Shown in pieces: positions 1 to 7,472 of a DNA stretch of 19,142 nt. A program made the position numbers and the translations under genes. Within the stretch, counting starts at the first letter, position 1. Each line of letters begins with the position of its first letter. The notes beneath the pieces were generated by a model that did no database searches, was not told the DNA's origin, and was given only the letters and a program-made list of their open reading frames with translations. Source of the stretch: Coemansia sp. RSA 1804 (Eukaryota > Kickxellomycota > Kickxellomycetes > Kickxellales > Kickxellaceae); contig JANBTH010000365.1 in NCBI GenBank assembly GCA_027578815.1, forward strand, positions 1 through 19,142, written 5' to 3'.

Positions 1-1221
1 GTAGACATATAGTGTTGTGCTATTGTCCATATGTTTTCTTTCTTTCTTCAAAGAGAGAATGTGTTGATTGCTGTTTCAGTTGAATTGCCATTTTTGCTTG
101 CTAAACAAGTTCCGACAGTGGCGCATGCTCACATTTATTTTCAACATTAATAACCAATGTTTATTTTGCACCCTTTTGTTTTCGTGGTTATGAAACGCAA
201 AAAGCTATGACCCTAATCACCCCCTGAATGTTGGTTGTGCGTAACCATTCAATACACCCTGTCATTCTGAAACTGTGCGCATAAGCCCGCTGATCAATAT
301 AATTTGGCTTTCATGCCAAACAGCTTCTAAATGCAGTAGTTGTTTATCCATGGTGATTTGCAGGTGTATATTTCTGTTCTTTTGTAGCTTTACATTATTT
401 GGAAAATGCATTTGTTTAGTATTACGGTATTACCTCATGTATGGCTTTATTTTGTTTTTTTGCAACATAATACGGAGCAAGGGGTGAGTTACAATTCATC
501 TATCTGAGTTAAAAAAAAATAAAACCTCCTAAATGCTTGGCTGGCGCAAAAAAGCCCGCATCTACCGGCCAAAAAGACTAAACAAAAAACAAAAAAGTTA
601 CCCGTATACAATGACAGCAATTAATGCACGCTGGCAAAAGGTCACAATCGATGACCACAATTGTGATCCGTGTATCCGACCGCTCCCTGTTTTTTATATT
701 TATCTTTGTATTTGTTCCACTTGCTGTGGCAAGGACTTGAAGCTAAATTAAGCATGTATGTGCGTTATCAGCTGCGAATAGCCGAGCGTCGGGATAAGAA
801 ATTGCACCTGTCGTTTTTGCCAATTCATTTGTTCATGTGTGAATTGCGAGCATGTGTCACTTTTGCATTATATCTTATTTTTTCAATGTTTTGCAATTGC
901 TGACAAGGAGAAAACAAAAGATATATTCCAATTGTAGTGCTAATCACCAAACGCATTTGAATCTATTTAATTCAAGAAAGAAAGAAACACGCATGTCACC
1001 GTGTCTGAAAAAGAAACATTTTTGTTACTCACAGATGGAGGGGCTGTACACAGCTTTTTGTTATATTCTTATTTCTCTAAACAATAGCAAGTGGCTCTGG
1101 GAACAGCCAAAAAAACACACAGAACAAAAGCGGACAAGTATGTTTATGTCGTGGTGAATGGGTTACATTGTGATGCTTGCACATTTTGATTACATCTCCG
1201 CTGTCAATGCACGCATACATC

Positions 1222-1233
1222 GAGAGAGAGAGA
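1222..1233. repeat. GA dinucleotide microsatellite
   Basis: Six consecutive GA units lie in the spacer upstream of RAD4. It is a simple repeat with no evident function. Confidence 0.8.
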
Positions 1234-1265
1234 AGGGAGGAACGAAAGTGAACATCATTTTTCAA

Positions 1266-1287
1266 TTGTTTGTTTGTTTGTTTGTTT
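1266..1287. repeat. TTTG tetranucleotide microsatellite
   Basis: About five tandem TTTG units lie in the AT-rich spacer. It is a simple repeat and probably length-variable between strains (inference). Confidence 0.85.
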
Positions 1288-1661
1288 AAACATTATGCTT
1301 ACATCTTTTGTGCAAGACAAAATGAATTGAACAATGACAAAAATGATAAAGGCAAAAACCCAATCTCACTCGCATATGTCACATTAAAGTTTCAAAAAGC
1401 AAATGCCAATGTATCAATGAGAAAAAAGTATAAATCTAATCTTTATACTTTCTGATCGGATTTTCTTCTAGATCCGGATTTGCGTTATGATGTCCAATGG
1501 ACAATAAGCAGCAGATTGGGTGCTGCGGAATTCTTGACGAGCGTTTTTTGTTACATTCATTCTTTTCTTCTTTTTTCTGCTCCCAGATAATTTATCTTTA
1601 ATACTTAAATTATTTATGTCTAGTATTCTGATTATTTGCACCGATTTAATATAAAGGCCCG

Positions 1662-3812
1662 ATGGAAAAGATGGATCTAGACGAGGCTTACACGGATGAG
1701 AGACTAGCCGGCGATGCACACCGCACACGTCGTCCACAGAGTCCATCGTGCTCAGACATGGCTGCAACGGCAAAGCGACAGAAACGCACAGACAGTGATG
1801 CAGAAGAAGTAGGAACGTATGGCGAGTCTAGCAACGATATTGTTATTGCCAATGACAGCGACGACGATGAGGACGATGACGACCAATTCGAAGAGGTTGC
1901 GGATATAGCGGATAGCCACCCACAGATCGCATACGACAGCGACGACTCGCTCCCAGAGCTAGGCACAGTGGAGCTGACAATAGGAGACGCGGCAGCAGCA
2001 TCAGTATTTGCAACCAGGACAAAGAAGAAGCGACGCGCAGCAGTGACCAAGCGCGCACGAATGGTGCGACGGTGCCACCACATGGCCGATCTGGTGTGCC
2101 AGGTAGCGGCTGCACGCATGCTGAACCAGATATGCAGAGCCGACGAGATTGTTGCACGATGCTTGTCGCTGGTGTCGCCGTTTGCGGTGGCGCGTATTGC
2201 CGAGCACCTGGTTCCCGGACGGCTGGTGATCAGACGCGAGTGGGCGTCATCGGACCTGCACTACTTCTTGTCATCGTACCAGGGACTCAAGATCAAGACC
2301 AGACGGAATCGAAGAGCCACAGCGGAACAATCGGGGACTGCTATAGGTGGCGATGGCAATGGACGGTCTGTGCTCCAGGAGTTTGCGCTGTTTCTGGAGT
2401 CGCGTGTAGCAACTCAGCCGTGGCATCGGCCAATGTTGCTGACGAGTATGCTTCGGGGGCTTTTGTTTGATGCGCGGCTGTGCGTTGGACTGGCGCCTGC
2501 TCCCCTGAAGATCACGGTGCAGGAGAGCGCCGATGTAGAAAAGCAACTGGCGGCTGTCGATATCCAGCTAGTGCCAGGGACGCTGTCCGCTTACGACAGC
2601 GATAACGACAACGGCAATAGCAACGACTCTTCGGCTGGCCAGTCGTCACCCGGAAAGAAAAGCCCAACGAGAACAAGATCAGACGACAGCGGAGTGCCGC
2701 AGTACTGGTGCGAGGTGTTCGACCAGGTGTCGGAGCGGTGGATGGTGGTCAACGCGCACACAGGCGCCGTGGAGCGAGCCACACAGATTGCGAATCCGGG
2801 CAAAGGAGCAGGATGCGTGTATCCATACGTGGTGGCACTGGATGGCGCCGGATACATGCGCGACATAACACGACGGTACACCAGGGACTTTGTCAACACC
2901 ACCATGCGCCAGCGACTGGAGTCAGTCAGCGCTGCAACCGACGCGCATGCGCGGGTGTGGTGGGCGCAGTGGATTGCGCAGTGGGAGAACCCCGACGCCT
3001 GTGACCGCGACGAGAAAGAGGACGCAGAGATGGAGCGGTCGGCGCTGCGGAGCACGATGCCCAAGCGGATCTCGGACTTTGCCAGCAATCCGTACTACGT
3101 GCTGGCACGCAATCTGAGCCAGAACGAGGTGATCCATCCGCCCGAGCCTGTGGTCGGCACCGTGCGCGGCGAATCCGTCTACCTGCGCGAAAACGTCAAG
3201 ACGCTGCGCTCACGCATGGTGTGGATGCGCGAAGGGCGCGAAGTGCGTCCTGGCGCCACGCCCATCAAGACCGTCAAGCAGCGCGCGGTGACTGCGCGTG
3301 CGAAACTGGCTGCTGACGCCGAGGTTGCCGCCGGGAGACCGCCGCCTATGGCCGAGCTGTTTGGCGAGTGGCAGACGCAGCCATTCAGACCGCCGCCGGT
3401 GGTCGATGGCCATGTACCGCGCAACGAGTACGGTCGCGTCGATCTGTTCTGCGCATCCATGCTTCCCGAAGGCGCCGCGCATGTGCGCGATGCCGAAGCA
3501 AAGGCCGTGTGTCGCGATCTGGACATCGATGCTGCCGACGCCGTTGTGGGCTTCGAGTTCCGTCGCGGCACCAGCACGCCCATCCTTGCTGGCGTTGTCA
3601 TACCAATGGGCGCTCTTGCTGTCGTGATGGACGCCGTCGCCGAGCGCCGCAGCGCTGCGCAGGACAAGCTGCTGCGTGCCGTCGAGCTGCGCGCCATCAA
3701 GCGGTGGCGGCGGCTGCTTGTTGCGCTGCGTGTGCGGGAGGAGGTCGATGCGTCGTTTGCCACCCGCAGCGCCAGAGACGACGGCGCTGTCGTAAGCTTT
3801 CCAAAGCCTTGA
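1662..3812 (+). CDS. RAD4: DNA repair protein Rad4/XPC family
   Basis: This 716-residue protein matches Rad4/XPC, the nuclear factor that recognises helix-distorting damage and starts global-genome nucleotide excision repair, normally with Rad23. The N-terminus is disordered, with an acidic run at about 65-80 and basic KKKRR near 120. The transglutaminase-homology region spans about 140-415, including the WCEVFDQVSERW segment and DITRRYT. BHD1 starts at about 465 (MPKRISDF, NEVIHPPEPVVGTV, VYLRENVKTLRSR). BHD2 follows at about 520-568. BHD3 spans about 568-645 (GEWQTQPFRPPPVVDG, VPRNEYGRVD, DAVVGFEF). The transglutaminase fold lacks a catalytic triad, as is usual in this family. An Asp/Asn/Ser-rich insert near 308-345 separates two parts of that fold. 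Length is close to yeast Rad4 and shorter than human XPC. No intron is needed. Codon 4, ATG at 1671, has a better -3 base (A) than ATG 1662 and could be the true start. Confidence 0.96.
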   Translation: MEKMDLDEAYTDERLAGDAHRTRRPQSPSCSDMAATAKRQKRTDSDAEEVGTYGESSNDIVIANDSDDDEDDDDQFEEVADIADSHPQIAYDSDDSLPELGTVELTIGDAAAASVFATRTKKKRRAAVTKRARMVRRCHHMADLVCQVAAARMLNQICRADEIVARCLSLVSPFAVARIAEHLVPGRLVIRREWASSDLHYFLSSYQGLKIKTRRNRRATAEQSGTAIGGDGNGRSVLQEFALFLESRVATQPWHRPMLLTSMLRGLLFDARLCVGLAPAPLKITVQESADVEKQLAAVDIQLVPGTLSAYDSDNDNGNSNDSSAGQSSPGKKSPTRTRSDDSGVPQYWCEVFDQVSERWMVVNAHTGAVERATQIANPGKGAGCVYPYVVALDGAGYMRDITRRYTRDFVNTTMRQRLESVSAATDAHARVWWAQWIAQWENPDACDRDEKEDAEMERSALRSTMPKRISDFASNPYYVLARNLSQNEVIHPPEPVVGTVRGESVYLRENVKTLRSRMVWMREGREVRPGATPIKTVKQRAVTARAKLAADAEVAAGRPPPMAELFGEWQTQPFRPPPVVDGHVPRNEYGRVDLFCASMLPEGAAHVRDAEAKAVCRDLDIDAADAVVGFEFRRGTSTPILAGVVIPMGALAVVMDAVAERRSAAQDKLLRAVELRAIKRWRRLLVALRVREEVDASFATRSARDDGAVVSFPKP

Positions 3813-3846
3813 GACGTCGATGCCAAAGGCGAAACGATAAAAGATA

Positions 3847-3852
3847 AATAAA
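3847..3852 (+). terminator. Possible polyadenylation signal of RAD4
   Basis: An exact AATAAA lies 35 bases after the RAD4 stop codon in an A-rich stretch. Position and sequence fit a eukaryotic 3' end signal. Fungal signals are loose, so support is moderate. Confidence 0.4.
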
Positions 3853-4003
3853 AGAGGAACAGGCAGTATATTCAACTAGTAGCAGTCAGAGACGAGAAAG
3901 AAGGAGAAAAGAAGAGAAAAAAATGACCCGTTGGTTCAAGACAGAATGTGATAGCCACGCCTCCCAAAAGGCAGGATCAAATGGAATGGATCGTCTACGC
4001 TAT

Positions 4004-4716
4004 CTAGCTCTTGGCAACAGCAGCGGGTTTCTTAGAGGAGGAGGCCCGGCCAAGCGCCGAATCAACATCCTGCTCAATCTCCCATACATGCGCCTTGAGC
4101 TCCAGATGATCACGCGCAAGAATGTCGGACTGCTTGCGCCAGTCGGTCTTGAGCTGCGCAACCTGCTGCGTCGTCGCGCTGCTTGCACGCAGCTTGGCGA
4201 GATCTGACTCGACAGCCTCGATCTTCTTCACGTACTCCTTGACCTTCAACGACGATTTTTCCAGCCCATCGACGGAGCTCAGTACGAGACTCGTGGCCTT
4301 TTGGTACTCCTCGATCAGGTACACGAATCCAAACGCGCCGGCCGTTGTGACTCCAAGAAGAAACCCGACAACCCTATACACACAAACGAAAAGGCTTTTA
4401 TATTAGCACTTTGAAATAAAAATACACACATTCTTTGGGAGGAAGGCTGTGGCCAGTCTCCGATTTAGAAAAAGCCCAGCAGTGTTGTGACGTACCCTCC
4501 ACGGAACCCGCCGATGGGACGCTTCTTCTTGGGCGCCAGCTGGGGCGGACGTGCCAATACAGAGCTGACTGACTCGCCAACTTTGACTGTGGATTCAAAA
4601 CGACGCCCAACAGCTGCTGCTGCTGCTGCGGGGTTTGCCGTTGTTGCTGAGTTGATAAGCGCTCCTCCAGCCGCAGTCCGCGATGTAAAAAGCCGACGCG
4701 CAATCATTGTCTCCAT
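4004..4716 (-). CDS. Fungal mitochondrial single-pass membrane protein with coiled coil (two exons)
   Basis: Exon 1 runs 4716 to 4496 and exon 2 runs 4373 to 4004 on the minus strand, joined across a 122-nt intron to give 196 residues. The N-terminus (METMIARRLFTSR) is basic and free of acid after residue 2, like a matrix presequence. An Ala run is coded by CTG-type triplets near 4612-4628. The join creates RPIGGFRGGVVGFLLG, leading into a hydrophobic span VVGFLLGVTTAGAFGFVYLI, then a heptad-like charged helix (about 95-175) and a Lys/Ala tail. From memory, small fungal mitochondrial proteins share a basic GGxRGG motif followed by GFLLG and a coiled coil. I know no assigned function. An inner-membrane location is inference. 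ATG 4707 (MIARR) is an alternative start. The gene is divergent from the TrhO-like gene. Confidence 0.78.
4374..4495 (-). other. Spliceosomal intron in the mitochondrial protein gene
   Basis: The donor is GTACGT at 4495-4490, the acceptor is TAG ending at 4374, and a branch-like GTGCTAAT sits about 29 nt before the acceptor. Removing the 122 nt keeps frame (split Gly codon GG|G) and joins two protein halves that are each incomplete alone. Confidence 0.85.
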
Positions 4717-5078
4717 AAACACGGGTCCGATTCTTTGTCGAAATCAAACGGATAGAAAGGGAAAAAAGAAGGAATTAGACTGTCTGATTGATGCAAGAAA
4801 GAAGTGGGATTAGAGAAAGAACTGAAAGATAATAAAACATTCTGTCACTGATCAACTTCAGCTTTGCGAAACTGCATGAAGAACTGGTTCTTGATCAGAT
4901 CGGAAGGGCCGAATGATACTTGTTTGATAATGCGTTGCTTTTTTTGGGTTTACGACCATAAAAAATCATGCCATTTTATCTCAGGCACCAAGCAACATGC
5001 TTTCTTATATTTCATTCCTTCTTCTAATCTCTTTCTCCTAGCTTTTTCTGCATTCTTTTATTATTGACCGATGGTCGT
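4717..5078. promoter_or_regulatory. Shared divergent promoter region
   Basis: This 362-bp AT-rich spacer separates the start codons of the minus-strand mitochondrial protein and the plus-strand TrhO-like gene, so both promoters must lie here. No TATA box is convincing. A pyrimidine-rich tract at about 5005-5045 precedes the TrhO-like start. An out-of-frame ATG at 5071 is the last ATG before the probable start. Confidence 0.6.
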
Positions 5079-6515
5079 ATGGGCGCTATGCTGGTCCGAC
5101 ACTTCTTCACAACCACAACTGCCCACGGCGGGCGCGCAATTCGCGGTCTGGCGTTCCAGACACGAGGACAGCAGGGGCGCCTTTGGACAAGAGACAGGCG
5201 CCAGTGCTCGGACGTAGCGCACAAAGCAGACGATGGGTGTGGAATGCGGCGAATACACCACGAAGCAGCAGCAACAAGCACGGGCGTCGGGAAACCACCG
5301 GCGCCCTCGCCTTACCTCCGCACCAAGTGTGGAGATAATGCGGGCGAGGAGCTGGAGGCGCAGGCCCTGGATATGGACCAGCCGTACCCAACACGGACGG
5401 ACGACGGGTACCACACGCTATCGTTCTACTCGTTCTTCGAGATGACGGAGCAGACAGTCGGCGCACTGCGGGACAGGATGCAGACGGAGTGGGGAGCCAG
5501 CAACAGCAGCATCATCAGCGATAAACCCAAGGACACGCTGGGCGTGGTTGGGCGGATCTACGTGTGCGGCGAGGGCATCAATGCGCAGCTGAGTGTCCCG
5601 ACACAGAACACGCGCGCACTGCGCCAGTGGATCGAGACGGATCGGACGCTCAGGGGCCGGATCCCAAGATTCAACTGGGCCATCGAGCACAGGAAGGCAT
5701 TCAAGGCGCTGCATGTACGTGCCCGCCCGCTGGTAGCTTCCGGTGCACACGTGGATATGGCGACGCTGCGGCACGAGCCGGAGTACCTGGATCCGGACCA
5801 ATGGGACCACGAGCTGCAGGCCATGAAGGAGGCAGACAGCGGAACCGAGCATGCGCCGCTGGTCGTGGATATGCGCAACAGCTATGAGGCGCGGATCGGA
5901 CGCTTCGAGGGCGCCGTGTGTCCCGACACCGACACGTTTCGCGATGAGCTCGATGCGGTGCGCAGCATGAGTCCCGACAAGAAGCGGCCGATCCTCATGT
6001 ACTGCACCGGCGGAATCCGGTGCTCGGTGGCCGGCGCCGTCCTCCGCGCCGACGGCTACGAGACTGTCAAGACTCTTGCCGGCGGCGTAATCGCCTACGG
6101 CCGCCACGTACGCGCACGCCCCGCCGGTGCCGCGCCGTCGCTCTTCCACGGCAAAAACTTCACCTTCGACAAACGGCTGGGCGAACCAGTCACCGAGCAT
6201 GTGCTGGCCGAGTGCGACCAGTGCGGCTCGCCCTGCGATGCCTTCACCAACTGCGCAAACACGTCGTGCAATCTGCTGTTTATTCAGTGCGCCGACTGCG
6301 CGGAGAAGCACCACCGCACGTGCGGAAGCAGTCTGTGCATCGAGCGCGCTAGCATGACGCACGAGCAGCTTATTGCCAACCGCATGGGGCCTCTCTGGGA
6401 CTACCGCTCGCGCATCCACCCTGAGAAGGTTTTTGGCCGCGACTGGATTGCGCGCGTCGAGAAGCTTGCCGCTGCTGCTGCTGCTGCTGCGCAAAGCAAG
6501 CAAAATGGGAGTTGA
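5079..6515 (+). CDS. TSTD2: Rhodanese-domain tRNA uridine hydroxylase family protein (TrhO/TSTD2-like)
   Basis: This 478-residue protein has the three-part layout of the TrhO (YceA/UPF0176) and animal TSTD2 family. An N-terminal ferredoxin-like domain (about 108-215) contains YHTLSFYSF, GRIYVCGEGINAQLS and FKALHVRARPLV. A rhodanese domain (about 235-350) holds the active-site loop CTGGIRC with Cys309 and Cys315, then TLAGGVIAYGRHV. A Cys/His-rich zinc-type tail (about 379-420) follows. In bacteria TrhO makes 5-hydroxyuridine at tRNA position 34 without added oxidants; TSTD2's role is unsettled. The first 100 residues are not part of the family core and start MLVRHFFTTTTAHGGRAIRG, a plausible mitochondrial presequence. 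The start is ATG 5079 or the better-context ATG 5088. The C-terminus carries an Ala run from GCT repeats. No intron. The gene ends 66 bp from the convergent BET3. Confidence 0.9.
   Translation: MGAMLVRHFFTTTTAHGGRAIRGLAFQTRGQQGRLWTRDRRQCSDVAHKADDGCGMRRIHHEAAATSTGVGKPPAPSPYLRTKCGDNAGEELEAQALDMDQPYPTRTDDGYHTLSFYSFFEMTEQTVGALRDRMQTEWGASNSSIISDKPKDTLGVVGRIYVCGEGINAQLSVPTQNTRALRQWIETDRTLRGRIPRFNWAIEHRKAFKALHVRARPLVASGAHVDMATLRHEPEYLDPDQWDHELQAMKEADSGTEHAPLVVDMRNSYEARIGRFEGAVCPDTDTFRDELDAVRSMSPDKKRPILMYCTGGIRCSVAGAVLRADGYETVKTLAGGVIAYGRHVRARPAGAAPSLFHGKNFTFDKRLGEPVTEHVLAECDQCGSPCDAFTNCANTSCNLLFIQCADCAEKHHRTCGSSLCIERASMTHEQLIANRMGPLWDYRSRIHPEKVFGRDWIARVEKLAAAAAAAAQSKQNGS
6471..6489. repeat. GCT triplet repeat coding poly-alanine
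   Basis: About six GCT units encode the Ala run just before the C-terminus of the TrhO-like protein, outside the conserved domains. Likely length-variable. Confidence 0.8.
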
Positions 6516-6581
6516 ATGAATAGATAAATAGAAAGATAAGCAAACAAAATAAGATAAACCCACCTCCACCCCTCCAAGGGC

Positions 6582-7151
6582 TCACTCGTCGTTGGCCGGG
6601 ACCTCCTCATCGAGTATCCGCACTAGTCTGACTCGTATCTCCGACACCTCAGCCCCATGCAGCGTGTCGCGAACAAACGCAACCTCTGTCTGCATCTGCA
6701 TCATCTCCAGCGCGCCACGTATGACGCCGCACAACACGTTGCTGTACCAGAGTCCGTCCTGGATGGCCTTTGGCGGCAGCTCGCAAAAGTCGTTCAATGG
6801 GTTGTCGTCCAGTATAAGCGAGAACTCTTTCCCGTCCGCCGACCAGTTCTGCACCGACGGCGTGATGTTGAGAAACACCTTGAATCCGATCTTCGAGATC
6901 ACTTCGGCCGTCGAGTGGAAATCCCCGCACCGCTCCACCCCTGTTCGTGCCAGGATATCGTCGATTAGCCGCATCCCGATGTTGTATCCTATCTTGTCCA
7001 GTTGCTTGTTCACTGCTCCGTAGTCCTCGTAGTCCTTCACCAGTTGCACCACCAGTGATCCGTATGTGAATATGAACAGCTCGGCGTTTACTTTCTCCAC
7101 GTTGTTCTTCCACGCCTCCTCGCCAATCGCCTTGTACTGCTTTGTGGACAT
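6582..7151 (-). CDS. BET3: TRAPP complex subunit Bet3 (TRAPPC3)
   Basis: This 189-residue protein is clearly Bet3, a core subunit of the TRAPP complexes, which act as Ypt1/Rab1 exchange factors and tether vesicles at the Golgi. Diagnostic segments are NAELFIFTYGSLVVQLVKDY, VNKQLDKIGYNIGMRLIDD, ITPSVQNWSADGKEFSLIL, LWYSNVLCGVIRGALEM and VEIRVR-like TEVAFVRDTL further on. Cys75, in RTGVERCGDF, aligns with the cysteine that is acylated inside the hydrophobic channel of mammalian Bet3 (Cys68). Length is typical. No intron is needed. A TATATA/T-rich element at 7172-7182 sits only 21-31 nt above the ATG, so the leader would be very short if it were used. The stop lies 66 bp from the TrhO-like stop, so the 3' UTRs probably overlap. 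Confidence 0.97.
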   Translation of the reverse strand: MSTKQYKAIGEEAWKNNVEKVNAELFIFTYGSLVVQLVKDYEDYGAVNKQLDKIGYNIGMRLIDDILARTGVERCGDFHSTAEVISKIGFKVFLNITPSVQNWSADGKEFSLILDDNPLNDFCELPPKAIQDGLWYSNVLCGVIRGALEMMQMQTEVAFVRDTLHGAEVSEIRVRLVRILDEEVPANDE

Positions 7152-7472
7152 TGTGCTACTCGCCCACTTGCTTTTTTATATAGAATTTATGGATGCGAGG
7201 GAGAAAAGTCAGAGTACAGAATTAAAATGGAAAAAATGAAAAATCGTAATAAAGGAATACGAATTTCCACTGTCATTCTCCAGACGATGACGTGTTTTTC
7301 ATGCTGCTTATTTGCATCACCCCAAAAGGTCCAACAGTTGTGGGCAGAATCCGGTGATGAACCACTTCTGCTTTTCTGCCTGTAACATGCCAATTTATCA
7401 AATCTCTCTCTCTCTCTAACTATCGTCATAACTAATACACTAGTAAAAAGCCAAGCAAGAGCATCCTCCTAC
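7152..7472. other. Spacer: BET3 promoter and NPL4 3' region
   Basis: 321 bp lie between two minus-strand genes. It has a CT dinucleotide run at 7403-7417 and an 80-codon minus-strand frame (7429-7187) without recognisable features, judged spurious. It must contain the BET3 promoter and the NPL4 terminator. Confidence 0.6.
7403..7417. repeat. CT dinucleotide microsatellite
   Basis: A run of seven TC/CT units lies in the spacer between NPL4 and BET3. Confidence 0.8.

Larger units (their letters stand above)
1..1661. other. AT-rich intergenic region, no supported gene
   Basis: This stretch holds only short reading frames of about 100 codons or fewer in several frames. They have low-complexity or random-looking translations and no recognisable domain, and none has the codon character of the neighbouring genes. 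It contains a GA dinucleotide run at 1222-1233 and a TTTG tetranucleotide run at 1266-1287. The last 200 bases or so are AT- and pyrimidine-rich and presumably hold the RAD4 promoter. No tRNA-like B-box or mobile-element end was seen. Confidence 0.7.

Noticed and set aside
852..1157. 101-codon plus-strand frame with an ATG in the left spacer
   Set aside because: The translation is AT-driven and random-looking, with no domain, poor codon character and no supporting signals.
1688..2157. Long minus-strand frames opposite RAD4, and similar frames opposite the TrhO-like gene, NPL4 and TOP2
   Set aside because: These are shadows of the GC-biased codon pattern of the real genes; their translations are Arg/Ser/Ala-rich without domains.
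7187..7429. 80-codon minus-strand frame between NPL4 and BET3
   Set aside because: It starts in a CT-repeat, has no recognisable features and lies wholly within the expected NPL4 3' and BET3 5' regions.
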